Positions 36,045 to 42,929 of a DNA stretch of 64,000 bases are shown here, one piece after another. The stretch comes from Acidobacteria bacterium 28-1 (GTDB lineage: Bacteria; Acidobacteriota; Blastocatellia; Pyrinomonadales; Pyrinomonadaceae), in contig MWYZ01000085.1 in the NCBI GenBank assembly GCA_002050365.1, forward strand, positions 1-64,000, read 5' to 3'. Numbering within the stretch: position 1 is the first letter of the stretch; the number at the start of each line of letters is the position of its first letter. The notes beneath the pieces are model-generated. The model did no database searches and was not told the DNA's origin. It saw nothing but the letters and a program-made list of their open reading frames with translations. A program made the position numbers and the translations under genes.

Positions 36045-36077
36045 AAAAGGTGTGTGGCTAAAAACCACACGCCTTTT
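36045..36077 (+). terminator. Rho-independent terminator
   Basis: AAAAGGTGTGTGG and CCACACGCCTTTT form a 13-bp stem (one T/G position) with a short AAA-rich loop, followed by TATTTTATTT. It ends the transcript of the secreted repeat protein 125 bp after its stop. Confidence 0.85.
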
Positions 36078-36120
36078 ATTTTATTTCTTATCCAAAAAGT
36101 TCTAAGTAGAAATCAGAGGT

Positions 36121-36163
36121 GCGTCGGAACGGCATAATTATTAATTTCATGCCGTTCCGACGC
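36121..36163. repeat. 15-bp perfect inverted repeat
   Basis: GCGTCGGAACGGCAT (36121-36135) and ATGCCGTTCCGACGC (36149-36163) are exact inverse copies with a 13-nt AT loop. No T-run follows, so this is more a REP-like or insertion-element palindrome than a terminator. It lies directly upstream of the next gene. Confidence 0.75.
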
Positions 36164-36177
36164 AACTTAAAGAACCA

Positions 36178-36720
36178 ATGAATCTCTTATCAACAAACAA
36201 ACGCTCCGACGGAGCTATATTTTTGAGTTTGAACACAGTTCCTAGTCCAACACCTACGCCGACACCAACACCAACCCCGACGCCAACGCCGACGCCGACG
36301 CCGACGCCAACTCCAACACCAACGCCGACGCCAACTCCACGGGGTTGCACACGAACGCAAGGTTTTTACCAGAATAACCCAGAGAGATGGCCTGCTGGGG
36401 TTCAAAGCCTTACGCTTGGAACCGTTACTTATACCAAAGCACAGTTACTTTCAATTTTGAATACGCCCGTCGAAGGCAACGGACTAATCTCTCTTGCGCA
36501 TCAGCTAATCGCTGCCAAACTTAATGCGGCAGCTGGAGCGACCGTGCCGGCGAGCGTAGCACAAGCTATTGCTGATGCCGACGCGCTGATTGGCAATCGT
36601 GTAGTTCCTCCGGTTGGCAATGGCTTCTTATCTACCAGTTCAACCAGTTCACTGACGACAATTCTGGATACTTATAATAATGGCAACACGCCGGGCGGAC
36701 CGCGGCACTGCGATGACTAG
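36178..36720 (+). CDS. Thr-Pro-linker protein with a conserved acidobacterial-type domain; N-terminus possibly lost
   Basis: A 180-aa product with a (TP)n stretch at residues 24-58, followed by CTRTQGFYQNNPERWP, LTLGTVTYTKAQLLSILNTPVEGNGLISLAHQLIAAKLN and IADADALIGNRVVPPVGNG. I recall this domain as the tail of many secreted proteins in Acidobacteriota and related groups. No signal peptide is visible, and the start follows a palindrome, so the gene may be 5'-truncated and fused to new upstream sequence. Function unknown. Terminated at 36743. Confidence 0.65.
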   Translation: MNLLSTNKRSDGAIFLSLNTVPSPTPTPTPTPTPTPTPTPTPTPTPTPTPTPTPRGCTRTQGFYQNNPERWPAGVQSLTLGTVTYTKAQLLSILNTPVEGNGLISLAHQLIAAKLNAAAGATVPASVAQAIADADALIGNRVVPPVGNGFLSTSSTSSLTTILDTYNNGNTPGGPRHCDD

Positions 36721-36742
36721 GAAGTTTTGGTAATCAAGAGAC

Positions 36743-36780
36743 AAAGGGTAAATGGAACACACAATCCGTTTACCCTTTTC
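36743..36780 (+). terminator. Rho-independent terminator
   Basis: AAAGGGTAAATGG pairs with CCGTTTACCCTTT (one mismatch-tolerant position) over an 8-10 nt loop, followed by TCTTTT. It sits 23 bp after the stop of the previous gene. Confidence 0.85.
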
Positions 36781-36970
36781 TTTTACGCGAATAAGTAGTA
36801 GAAACTCATACGTTGAAAACAGGTGTCGGAATAAATATTGAAGATTTGACGGACAAACAGGTAAATTTGAATTAGTTGATTTTCCATAATCAAGAAATTT
36901 CTACCAATTCAACCGTTTGTCTGTTTCTTAATTACTGATTCGCATTTGCTATGTTAGATATTTCCAGCCG

Positions 36971-37579
36971 TTATTTTCCTGAAATACCTTTTGTTATTTT
37001 CTCCGCTTTTTCTTTAATCACGAAACTAATTTTTATTACTGTTTCCAAGTCGTTTTGAGCCTTGAGCGAATCTTGGGAATTTACAAGTTTTATGTCTTGA
37101 AATATAGAATTGTGGACAAAACTATTAATTGACGCGTCCAGAGTATTTAATAATATTTCGATACTCTGTGGTTCGGCAGCAGTCTGCTTTTTGTTTTTAA
37201 CATCTTCCTTCCGTTTAGATTCAGCCGAAAACAAATTCGATTTGAGGCGCACGGCTCTGCGGTTTATTTCCAAAGCCGAGTTCAAAACCTCTGCGTAATT
37301 TATCGGGGAGGTTAGGACGGTTGGTTGGAGAACCTCGCTGTTTACCTTTTGAATTTTTTCAAAATCTTCTTTAATTTCTGGAAATTTAAGCGTGGAATTG
37401 TCGCCGGCATTTCTTTTGTTCGCCTCGCGCTTCATTCTCTCCATCTCAAACGAACGATTTTTTATTTCGGAAAACCGATCCCGAGCATTTTTAGCAGCTT
37501 GTTCGGGACTACTTTGAGCCGGAGTCGTACTCGCAGAAACAGCAATTAAAAAAATCGCTAAAAAAAGTTGTTTCATCAT
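36971..37579 (-). CDS. Secreted helical hypothetical protein
   Basis: 202 aa from the chosen ATG at 37579 (MMKQLFLAIFLIAVSASTTPAQ signal peptide), because a GGAG site lies 8 nt upstream; the ATG at 37594 would include that site in the coding region. The mature protein is charged and helical (AAKNARDRFSEIKNRSFEMERMKREAN), ending with LDASINSFVHNSIFQDIKLVN and ETVIKISFVIKEKAEKITK. A fragment of a paralogue is at 20382-20657. No family recognised; probably periplasmic. Confidence 0.75.
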   Translation of the reverse strand: MMKQLFLAIFLIAVSASTTPAQSSPEQAAKNARDRFSEIKNRSFEMERMKREANKRNAGDNSTLKFPEIKEDFEKIQKVNSEVLQPTVLTSPINYAEVLNSALEINRRAVRLKSNLFSAESKRKEDVKNKKQTAAEPQSIEILLNTLDASINSFVHNSIFQDIKLVNSQDSLKAQNDLETVIKISFVIKEKAEKITKGISGK

Positions 37580-37594
37580 CTTTGCTAACTCCAT

Positions 37595-37936
37595 TAATTT
37601 TAAATAATTCCAATTGCCGGAAAGCTCATTTTACCTTTTTGCAATTAGTTAAAATTTGACTGATTTATAAATCGGTTTATTCGCTCACTTAATCAATTTT
37701 CGCCGGAAGTTCACAAACATATCTTAAATTTAGCATAGGATAACTACCTCGACAACACAAACAATTTTACTTGTCTGACATTGTGACAATAATTTTTTCA
37801 GTTATAACTTTTCGATTAGAATCTCGCTGGTCAAAACTGTTAATCTCACTTGTGAGTATCACATTTCCAACTTGGTGTGATAAGTTTTTGTCTGTTTTTG
37901 ATTTTTTTAGAACTGATTTTTATTTTTTGTCCGTTT
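37595..37936. other. Intergenic region upstream of the recombinase
   Basis: 342 bp, AT-rich, divergent promoters expected. TGTGAGTATCACA near 37853 is an imperfect palindrome, and a related GGTGTGATAAG follows near 37876; these could be a recombinase core or operator, but I see no matching copy elsewhere in the window, so no attachment site is called. Confidence 0.4.
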
Positions 37937-38869
37937 ATGGAAAATTCTGTTGCACTCGTCAAACCAAAATTAACTTCCGCCGAAAAGAAAATTATTAACA
38001 TGGTCATTGATGGTTTGCCGTCTGAGAATTCTCGTCGCGCTTATCAAAGAGCTTTAGAAGAGTTCTTCGTCTGGCACGCGGGACAAAACCGACCGGAACT
38101 TAATAAAGTTCTGATTCAAAGGTATGTGAAATCTCTGCGGGCGCAGAAACTCTCTTCAGCTACTATCAATCAAAAACTTTCAGCCATTAGAAAGCTAGCT
38201 ACTGAAGCCGAAGATAATGCCTTGATTGATTCGCGCCTTGCCAACGGAATTCGCGCGGTTAAAGGAGTACCGTTTCGCGGCAGGAGAACAGGAAACTGGT
38301 TAACTAAAGAAGATGCGCAAAAGTGGCTTAATGCTCCCGATGTGAAAACCTTGAAAGGCGTGCGTGACCGCGCTCTTCTGGCAATTCTGATTGGCTGCGG
38401 GCTCAGGCGTGCCGAAGCCTCAATACTTTCTTTTCATCATATCGAGCAGCGAGAAGGGCGCTGGGCAATCGTTGATATTGTCGGGAAAAGAGATAAGATG
38501 CGGACGGTTCCAATGCCGTCGTGGGCAAAAGCGACAATTGATGCTTGGAAAACAGTCGCTCATTTGGAAGACGGCTTTGTTTTTCGCAGAGTTAATAAAG
38601 GTGATAATCTAATGGGCGAATCAATTACGCCGCAAGCAATCAGAGATATTGTTAACGGTTACGCTGAGAAACTCTCAAATCTAGGCATCGCTCCGCACGA
38701 CCTTAGGAGAACATTTGCAAAACTGGCACACAAGGGCGGTTCACCGATTGACCAGATACAGCTATCTTTAGGACACGATTCGATTCAGACAACTGAAAAA
38801 TATCTCGGTGTGGAACAGGATTTAACTGATGCTCCTTGTGATCATCTGGGATTAAGGATTAGTAATTAA
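37937..38869 (+). CDS. Tyrosine recombinase (XerC/phage integrase family)
   Basis: A 310-aa site-specific recombinase. An N-terminal SAM-like DNA-binding domain (NSRRAYQRALEEFFVWHAGQN, SSATINQKLSAIRKLATEAE) precedes the catalytic domain. Catalytic residues seen: Arg in ILIGCGLRRAEAS, Lys region VGKRDKMRTVPMP, His-x-x-Arg in APHDLRRTFAKLA, His in LSLGHDSIQTT and Tyr in EKYLGVEQDL. ATG at 37937 chosen because earlier codons read as a hydrophobic non-homologous extension. It is complete, so may be active. Its position next to toxin/immunity genes suggests a role in moving cassettes, but no paired attachment sites were found. Confidence 0.9.
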   Translation: MENSVALVKPKLTSAEKKIINMVIDGLPSENSRRAYQRALEEFFVWHAGQNRPELNKVLIQRYVKSLRAQKLSSATINQKLSAIRKLATEAEDNALIDSRLANGIRAVKGVPFRGRRTGNWLTKEDAQKWLNAPDVKTLKGVRDRALLAILIGCGLRRAEASILSFHHIEQREGRWAIVDIVGKRDKMRTVPMPSWAKATIDAWKTVAHLEDGFVFRRVNKGDNLMGESITPQAIRDIVNGYAEKLSNLGIAPHDLRRTFAKLAHKGGSPIDQIQLSLGHDSIQTTEKYLGVEQDLTDAPCDHLGLRISN

Positions 38870-38947
38870 AGGACGAAATTCAAGCAATTTTGGTAAAATC
38901 AGAAGGGCAGCAGATAGTGCTGCTTTCGTTAACTTTGAAACATATCT

Positions 38948-39301
38948 TTATTGAAGCTCGCGCAAAACGCGCGATTTGGTTGGCGATTCGCGCAGAATCT
39001 CTAAAATTTGCTCCAGCCACCGGCGATTACTCAATTGTTCGGCAAGCGGATAGTAATTATTTCCGAGTTCGTTCAAAGCCGCCGTTAATTCTTTTTCACC
39101 GAGTTCGAGCGCCAGTAAATCTTCCAATTGATTTTTGACGCGCCCGATTGTCGCCGGCGGATTGACCGCTTTAAAATGCCGCACAACCGCCGCAAAGTTT
39201 GGACTAACGCCTTCCCAACGGTAATCGGCAACCCAGCCTTGATAAAAATATCCGCCGAAAAATTGGTATAATTCAGCGAATTTAAATCGGTAATCGTTCA
39301 C
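38948..39301 (-). CDS. CdiI-family immunity protein
   Basis: A 117-aa protein: FAELYQFFGGYFYQGWVADYRWEG, NPPATIGRVKNQLEDLLALELGEKELTAALNELGNNYYPLAEQLSNRRWLEQI. This matches the family annotated as contact-dependent growth inhibition immunity protein (Pfam CdiI_2, recalled: YFhQDW near the N-terminus, LGcyYyP and W(L)eqi at the C-terminus). It lies 18 bp after the stop of the 853-aa effector with RNase A-like C-terminus, same strand, so it should protect against that toxin. No membrane segment; cytosolic. Confidence 0.8.
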   Translation of the reverse strand: MNDYRFKFAELYQFFGGYFYQGWVADYRWEGVSPNFAAVVRHFKAVNPPATIGRVKNQLEDLLALELGEKELTAALNELGNNYYPLAEQLSNRRWLEQILEILRESPTKSRVLRELQ

Positions 39302-39319
39302 TTTTACAGCTTGAGATTT

Positions 39320-41881
39320 TTATGCAACCAGAAATGATTTGAGAAAATGCCAGCCCTGCACCGAGCCGTCACGCACCAGCACAATCCGCGCCGTCGTCGC
39401 AGAAAAGAAATCACTCGTATCGCGCTCGACGACAATCCCGACTGGCTTTTCAAAATCAATATCCTTGACCAGCCGATGATTGCCGCTCCGCAGCCATTGT
39501 TCGATTTCAATTTGATGATGGTTGAGAAAATCTTTCTGTGTTTGCTGTGCGTTATCGTAATTTTCAAATGCGGAAAGAAATTTATCATGAGCAAACATCG
39601 GGTTGAATTCCAAAAACTGCCGCAAAGCACTTTCCGCCGCGACGTTTTTCGGTCCGGCAGTTTTTTTATCCGTCTGGTCGGTTTCAGTCAAATCGGCGAT
39701 TGTTCCTGACGGAAGAACACTGCGCGTATTTTTATCGGGTTCAATTTTAGCGGCATTTTGTTGCGTGATCGCCGTCGCCGCTTCCTTCATCGCTTGTTCA
39801 CCGTCTAAAACCAGACGGTTGATTAATTCATAGACCTGCACAATTGCCAAAGTTCGGCCCACGCCTCCGCCGACAAATTGGCTTTGACTTGCCAGCTTGA
39901 CGGCGGTTAAAACCGTGTCAAGACAATTTATGGCAACCAGAATGCGAGCAAACTTTTGGACGGCGATTTCGAGATTAGCGGTTGATTTTGCCGCTGCCGC
40001 GTCGGAAATCAACACTTTCACCAGCCCGCCGAAATCACGCATTGCCGCCAGCGAAATTTTGTCAGCAGCCACCGACTGCATCATTCCGAGCAGACTTGCC
40101 GTTGAATGACGGCTGCCCGGATTTAACAACCCGCGCGCCAGTAAAAATCCGGCTAAAACTTCTTTGGCTGAATGGCTTCGCAAATTTCCAGGCATTCCGG
40201 CAGGCAAATCTTTAAAAAATATCTCAATCGCCGCGACCATTCGTTGCTGAATATCGAGATGCGAAAAATGCTTGGCTTCGGCAGTTCCGAAGATATTGGC
40301 CAGAAGATTTTTCGCCGTTTGGATTTGGTTATCCAAACTCTGCGGAATCTCGATAACTACTTGATTGGTAGCGTGTTGGTGAGAAATGCGCGGCGTATTG
40401 AAAGTCTGCAAAATCTGATTTTCAATTGTCTCGACGAGCTGGAAAATTTCCTTCGGCAACGAATCGAGTGTCGGGTTATTCAGGCGAAACGAACCGTTTG
40501 CCTCGTGATGCTCAATCAAATTATTGATTGCCTTGCTGCTTAAATAAACGTCATTTTCACGAAAAATCTGCTTGATTACTTCGCCCAAAAATTTATTTTG
40601 CCGAACATCTATCGAATTTGAATTGTTTTTCGGTGCGTCTGCAAAATGATTATCAACCGCAGAATAATTTTCAATTTCCGAATAATTGTTAATCGTCAGA
40701 TTTAGCCGTCGTGTCTGCGGCATCGGCAGATTTTGGGCGTTTCGGTGCAGCACGTTATTGTTTGTCTGGTTTCTATTATTGTTATTTGTCTGATTCCTAT
40801 TCTTGAGCAACGGCGTATCTTGAGCGGCATCCTCAAAGGCGTTTGCCGGATTTGGATTATTTGCCCTCGATTCTTCGTTTCCACGCCCGCGGTTCAATTC
40901 CGGCGGCGAAGTGTTTGCTGTGTCTTGCCCTTTGTTTGCTCGCAGCGAAATTCCGTTGTCCTGATGCTCGTTTTGCCGGTTGGACTCAATGCTCGGGCGA
41001 AGTGTGCCGTTATTTGGTTTATTGAACAACGGCGTATCTTGAGCGGCATCTTCGATAGCGTTTGCCGGATTTGGATTATTTACCTTCGATTCTTCGTATC
41101 CGCGCCCGCGGTTTAATTCCGGCAGCGAAGCGTTTACTTTGACTTGCCATTTGTTTACTTGCAACGAAGTTCCGTTGTCCTGGTGCTTGTTTTGCTGGTT
41201 AAACTCAATGTTCGAGCGAAGTGTGCCGTTATTCAGCTTCGCAGATTGATTGCGGTCGGGCGATTTTAAGATTTGGTTTTCATTACTTGGCGTTTCGGCG
41301 GGCGGTTGACCGCTTGATTTCGTGCTCCGGCTTTCGTTATTTAGCGGCGCGGTTCGGCTATTGTTTTTCGTGCTGGAATTGTTGTTTTTCGCGTCGGAAC
41401 CGTCGTTTTCGTGATTAGGTTTTGCTGCCTGGTTATCATCATTTTCAGACTTGAATTTCACCGTCTGGTGAACGTTAATTTCGTGGTTGGATTCCGCTGC
41501 CTGATGAGCATTGTTCGATTTTTCCGCATTATCCTTGCGAGCCGGCTCTTGATATTCATGATTAGCCGAATCGTTTATTTTTTCGTTTTTACCGCCCGTT
41601 TTTTCAGATGCTTCGGTTGAATCTTTTCCCTGATGAATTGCTTGCCGGTCTTTTCTTTCAACTTCGGATTCATTCTTGTTTGCGTCGGATTCTCCTTTTT
41701 CGCGCGGTTGGTCGCGGAAATTTATTTTTAGATAGCCATTAACTTGACTGAAAATTTCTCTGCCTTGCCCGTCGGAAATTTTTACCGATGCCGTTCCGCT
41801 GATGCCGTTTCCCGTAATTCGATTCGCGTCCGGACCGGAACGATCGTCGCCGTTCGGCAGTTTTGGTATCGAGGCTGACAT
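39320..41881 (-). CDS. Large effector with repetitive Asn-rich region and RNase A-like C-terminal toxin domain
   Basis: 853 aa with no signal peptide. Residues 1-70 include SGTASVKISDGQGREIFSQVNGYLKINF. About 70-400 is low-complexity, rich in Asn/Lys/Glu, with two 73-aa repeats. About 480-740 is helical, with a hydrophobic stretch (VGGGVGRTLAIVQVYELINRLVL). The last about 110 residues (LRQFLEFNPMFAHDKFL, HHQIEIEQWLRSGNHRLVKDIDF, KPVGIVVERD, ARIVLVRDGSVQGWHFLKSF) align by order and spacing with the CDI RNase A-type domain (PF18431, recalled), but the usual T-x-Y near the end reads K-S-F and the early catalytic His is not evident. It follows a TPR chaperone gene and precedes a CdiI-type gene, so I infer a chaperone-dependent, type III-like substrate. 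Toxin activity is uncertain. Confidence 0.6.
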   Translation of the reverse strand: MSASIPKLPNGDDRSGPDANRITGNGISGTASVKISDGQGREIFSQVNGYLKINFRDQPREKGESDANKNESEVERKDRQAIHQGKDSTEASEKTGGKNEKINDSANHEYQEPARKDNAEKSNNAHQAAESNHEINVHQTVKFKSENDDNQAAKPNHENDGSDAKNNNSSTKNNSRTAPLNNESRSTKSSGQPPAETPSNENQILKSPDRNQSAKLNNGTLRSNIEFNQQNKHQDNGTSLQVNKWQVKVNASLPELNRGRGYEESKVNNPNPANAIEDAAQDTPLFNKPNNGTLRPSIESNRQNEHQDNGISLRANKGQDTANTSPPELNRGRGNEESRANNPNPANAFEDAAQDTPLLKNRNQTNNNNRNQTNNNVLHRNAQNLPMPQTRRLNLTINNYSEIENYSAVDNHFADAPKNNSNSIDVRQNKFLGEVIKQIFRENDVYLSSKAINNLIEHHEANGSFRLNNPTLDSLPKEIFQLVETIENQILQTFNTPRISHQHATNQVVIEIPQSLDNQIQTAKNLLANIFGTAEAKHFSHLDIQQRMVAAIEIFFKDLPAGMPGNLRSHSAKEVLAGFLLARGLLNPGSRHSTASLLGMMQSVAADKISLAAMRDFGGLVKVLISDAAAAKSTANLEIAVQKFARILVAINCLDTVLTAVKLASQSQFVGGGVGRTLAIVQVYELINRLVLDGEQAMKEAATAITQQNAAKIEPDKNTRSVLPSGTIADLTETDQTDKKTAGPKNVAAESALRQFLEFNPMFAHDKFLSAFENYDNAQQTQKDFLNHHQIEIEQWLRSGNHRLVKDIDFEKPVGIVVERDTSDFFSATTARIVLVRDGSVQGWHFLKSFLVA
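40809..41246 (-). repeat. Two 219-bp tandem repeats in the effector gene
   Basis: AACGGCGTATCTTGAGCGGC occurs at 40809 and 41028, and the following sequences (GTTTGCCGGATTTGGATTATTT and onwards) match closely, giving a period of 219 bp (73 aa). The encoded unit contains PELNRGRG, NNPNPANA and EDAAQDTPL. The repeat boundaries are approximate. Confidence 0.8.
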
Positions 41882-41970
41882 AAAATTTTAATCCTCTTAT
41901 TTAAAGTTATGGTAAATCTTTTTTTCGAATTCCTCAATTAAAACTGGCAATTTCAAGAAAATACGAAACT

Positions 41971-42471
41971 CTAAGCCGCCGGCTGATTTTGCGCCGCATC
42001 TCGCAGCGACAGCAAGAGAGCGCGGGCGCGAACGGTCGCCGGATGCTTGCCTTCCGGGTCGTTTTCGAGCGCGGCACGCAAATCCGCAATGCCCTTTTTC
42101 GCGTCGCCTTTGCTCAGATACAGTTCGCCGCGTCCGGCAAGCGCGTCAACATTGGCGATGTTGAAACGCAGCGAAGCATCATATTCCTCGAAGGCTTTTT
42201 CGAGGTCGCCCAACCGCCAATAAACCGCTCCGAGATGACAATGAAAAACGCTGTCATACGGGTTTGCCGCCACCAATCCGGCATAGATTTGACGGGCTTC
42301 TTCAAGTTTGCCGGAGTTCAAAAGCTGGTAACCCTGCTGCGCTATCTCATACAATTGCTCGCGGCTTAAACCCACAGCCTCGGCAAGCGTCGCTTGTCCG
42401 GTTGCCAGTTTTTCCATTGCTTCCTGCGTCGGCTGAACGTCTGTTTTATAATTTTTATCTTCTTTCGGCAT
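41971..42471 (-). CDS. SycD/LcrH-like TPR chaperone
   Basis: 166 aa, soluble. After a polar N-terminus and LAEAVGLSREQLYEIAQQGYQLLNSGKLEEARQIYAGLVAANPYDSVFHCHLGAVYWRLGDLEKAFEEYDASLRFNIANVDALAGRGELYLSKGDAKKGIADLRAALEND, three TPR units are clear (about 45-78, 79-112, 113-146). The order (leucine-rich helix, then Y..G.YEEA...F..L, then F...LGA....GD...A...Y) is that of the class II translocator chaperones of type III secretion (LcrH/SycD/IpgC). These bind secreted substrates in the cytosol. It lies between two effector genes on the same strand. A generic TPR protein is the alternative. Confidence 0.7.
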   Translation of the reverse strand: MPKEDKNYKTDVQPTQEAMEKLATGQATLAEAVGLSREQLYEIAQQGYQLLNSGKLEEARQIYAGLVAANPYDSVFHCHLGAVYWRLGDLEKAFEEYDASLRFNIANVDALAGRGELYLSKGDAKKGIADLRAALENDPEGKHPATVRARALLLSLRDAAQNQPAA

Positions 42472-42477
42472 AATTTT

Positions 42478-42666
42478 TTATTTTTCTTTTGCATCGCCCG
42501 TTTTAATTCCGTTTCCGTCGAGTTTGTCATTTATATCGCGGCGCATCATTTCGCTTCGGAAATCATATTTTATCGCCGATGTCTCGATGCGCGGAATCGG
42601 ATTGCCTTTGTAATTCGGGTCAATCTGCGCTGCCAGCCTGTTATACATCTCTCCACTAATTCGCAT
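42478..42666 (-). pseudogene. Displaced 3' end of the effector gene (cassette scar)
   Basis: From the ATG at 42666, which overlaps the immunity stop (TGATG), 62 residues are encoded: MRISGEMYNRLAAQIDPNYKG to GIKTGDAKEK. Residues 5-58 are 47/54 identical to residues 339-392 of the effector at 42930-44480, then diverge. This is not a separate gene in origin. It is either the original C-terminal end of the effector, pushed downstream when a toxin-immunity cassette entered, or a remnant of an earlier toxin module. It ends 7 bp before the chaperone start. Confidence 0.8.
42493..42654 (-). repeat. Direct repeat, copy 2 (displaced)
   Basis: A 162-bp copy of 43305-43466 with high DNA identity, including the run CGGCGCATCATTTCGCTTCG in both. 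See the partner entry. Confidence 0.9.
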
Positions 42667-42908
42667 CAATCCTGCTTTATTCGTCCTGTAACTTTTACAT
42701 ACTCATCTTCGAGCAACCATAATTTAGCTTTCTCATATGTGTCGCAGGAAAAAGCTATTTTATAATTTTCTGCTGGGTCATAAATTTTACAATTCTCGGT
42801 TTCGTTACCTGTTAAGAGTAAGACGTATGGGATTTCAGCCGTTGTATCTGTCCATACTTCAATAAATGACCAACTCTCATCGGCTCGGATTAGTTCTTGG
42901 GATAACAT
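42666..42908 (-). CDS. Putative immunity protein of the second effector
   Basis: 80 aa, acidic: MLSQELIRADESWSFIEVWTDTTAEIPYVLLLTGNETENCKIYD, then DTYEKAKLWLLEDEYVKVTGRI. The size, acidity and position 21 bp after the toxin stop, in the same direction, fit a toxin-immunity pair. I recall similar small proteins next to cyanobacterial polymorphic-toxin genes; not checked. The stop overlaps the next start (TGATG). Confidence 0.6.
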   Translation of the reverse strand: MLSQELIRADESWSFIEVWTDTTAEIPYVLLLTGNETENCKIYDPAENYKIAFSCDTYEKAKLWLLEDEYVKVTGRIKQD

Positions 42909-42929
42909 GATATAAATCTCCTTTTATTT

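Noticed and set aside
37771..37936. Longer start for the tyrosine recombinase
   Set aside because: The extra residues are hydrophobic and unlike any recombinase N-terminus; the ATG at 37937 fits the SAM-like domain.
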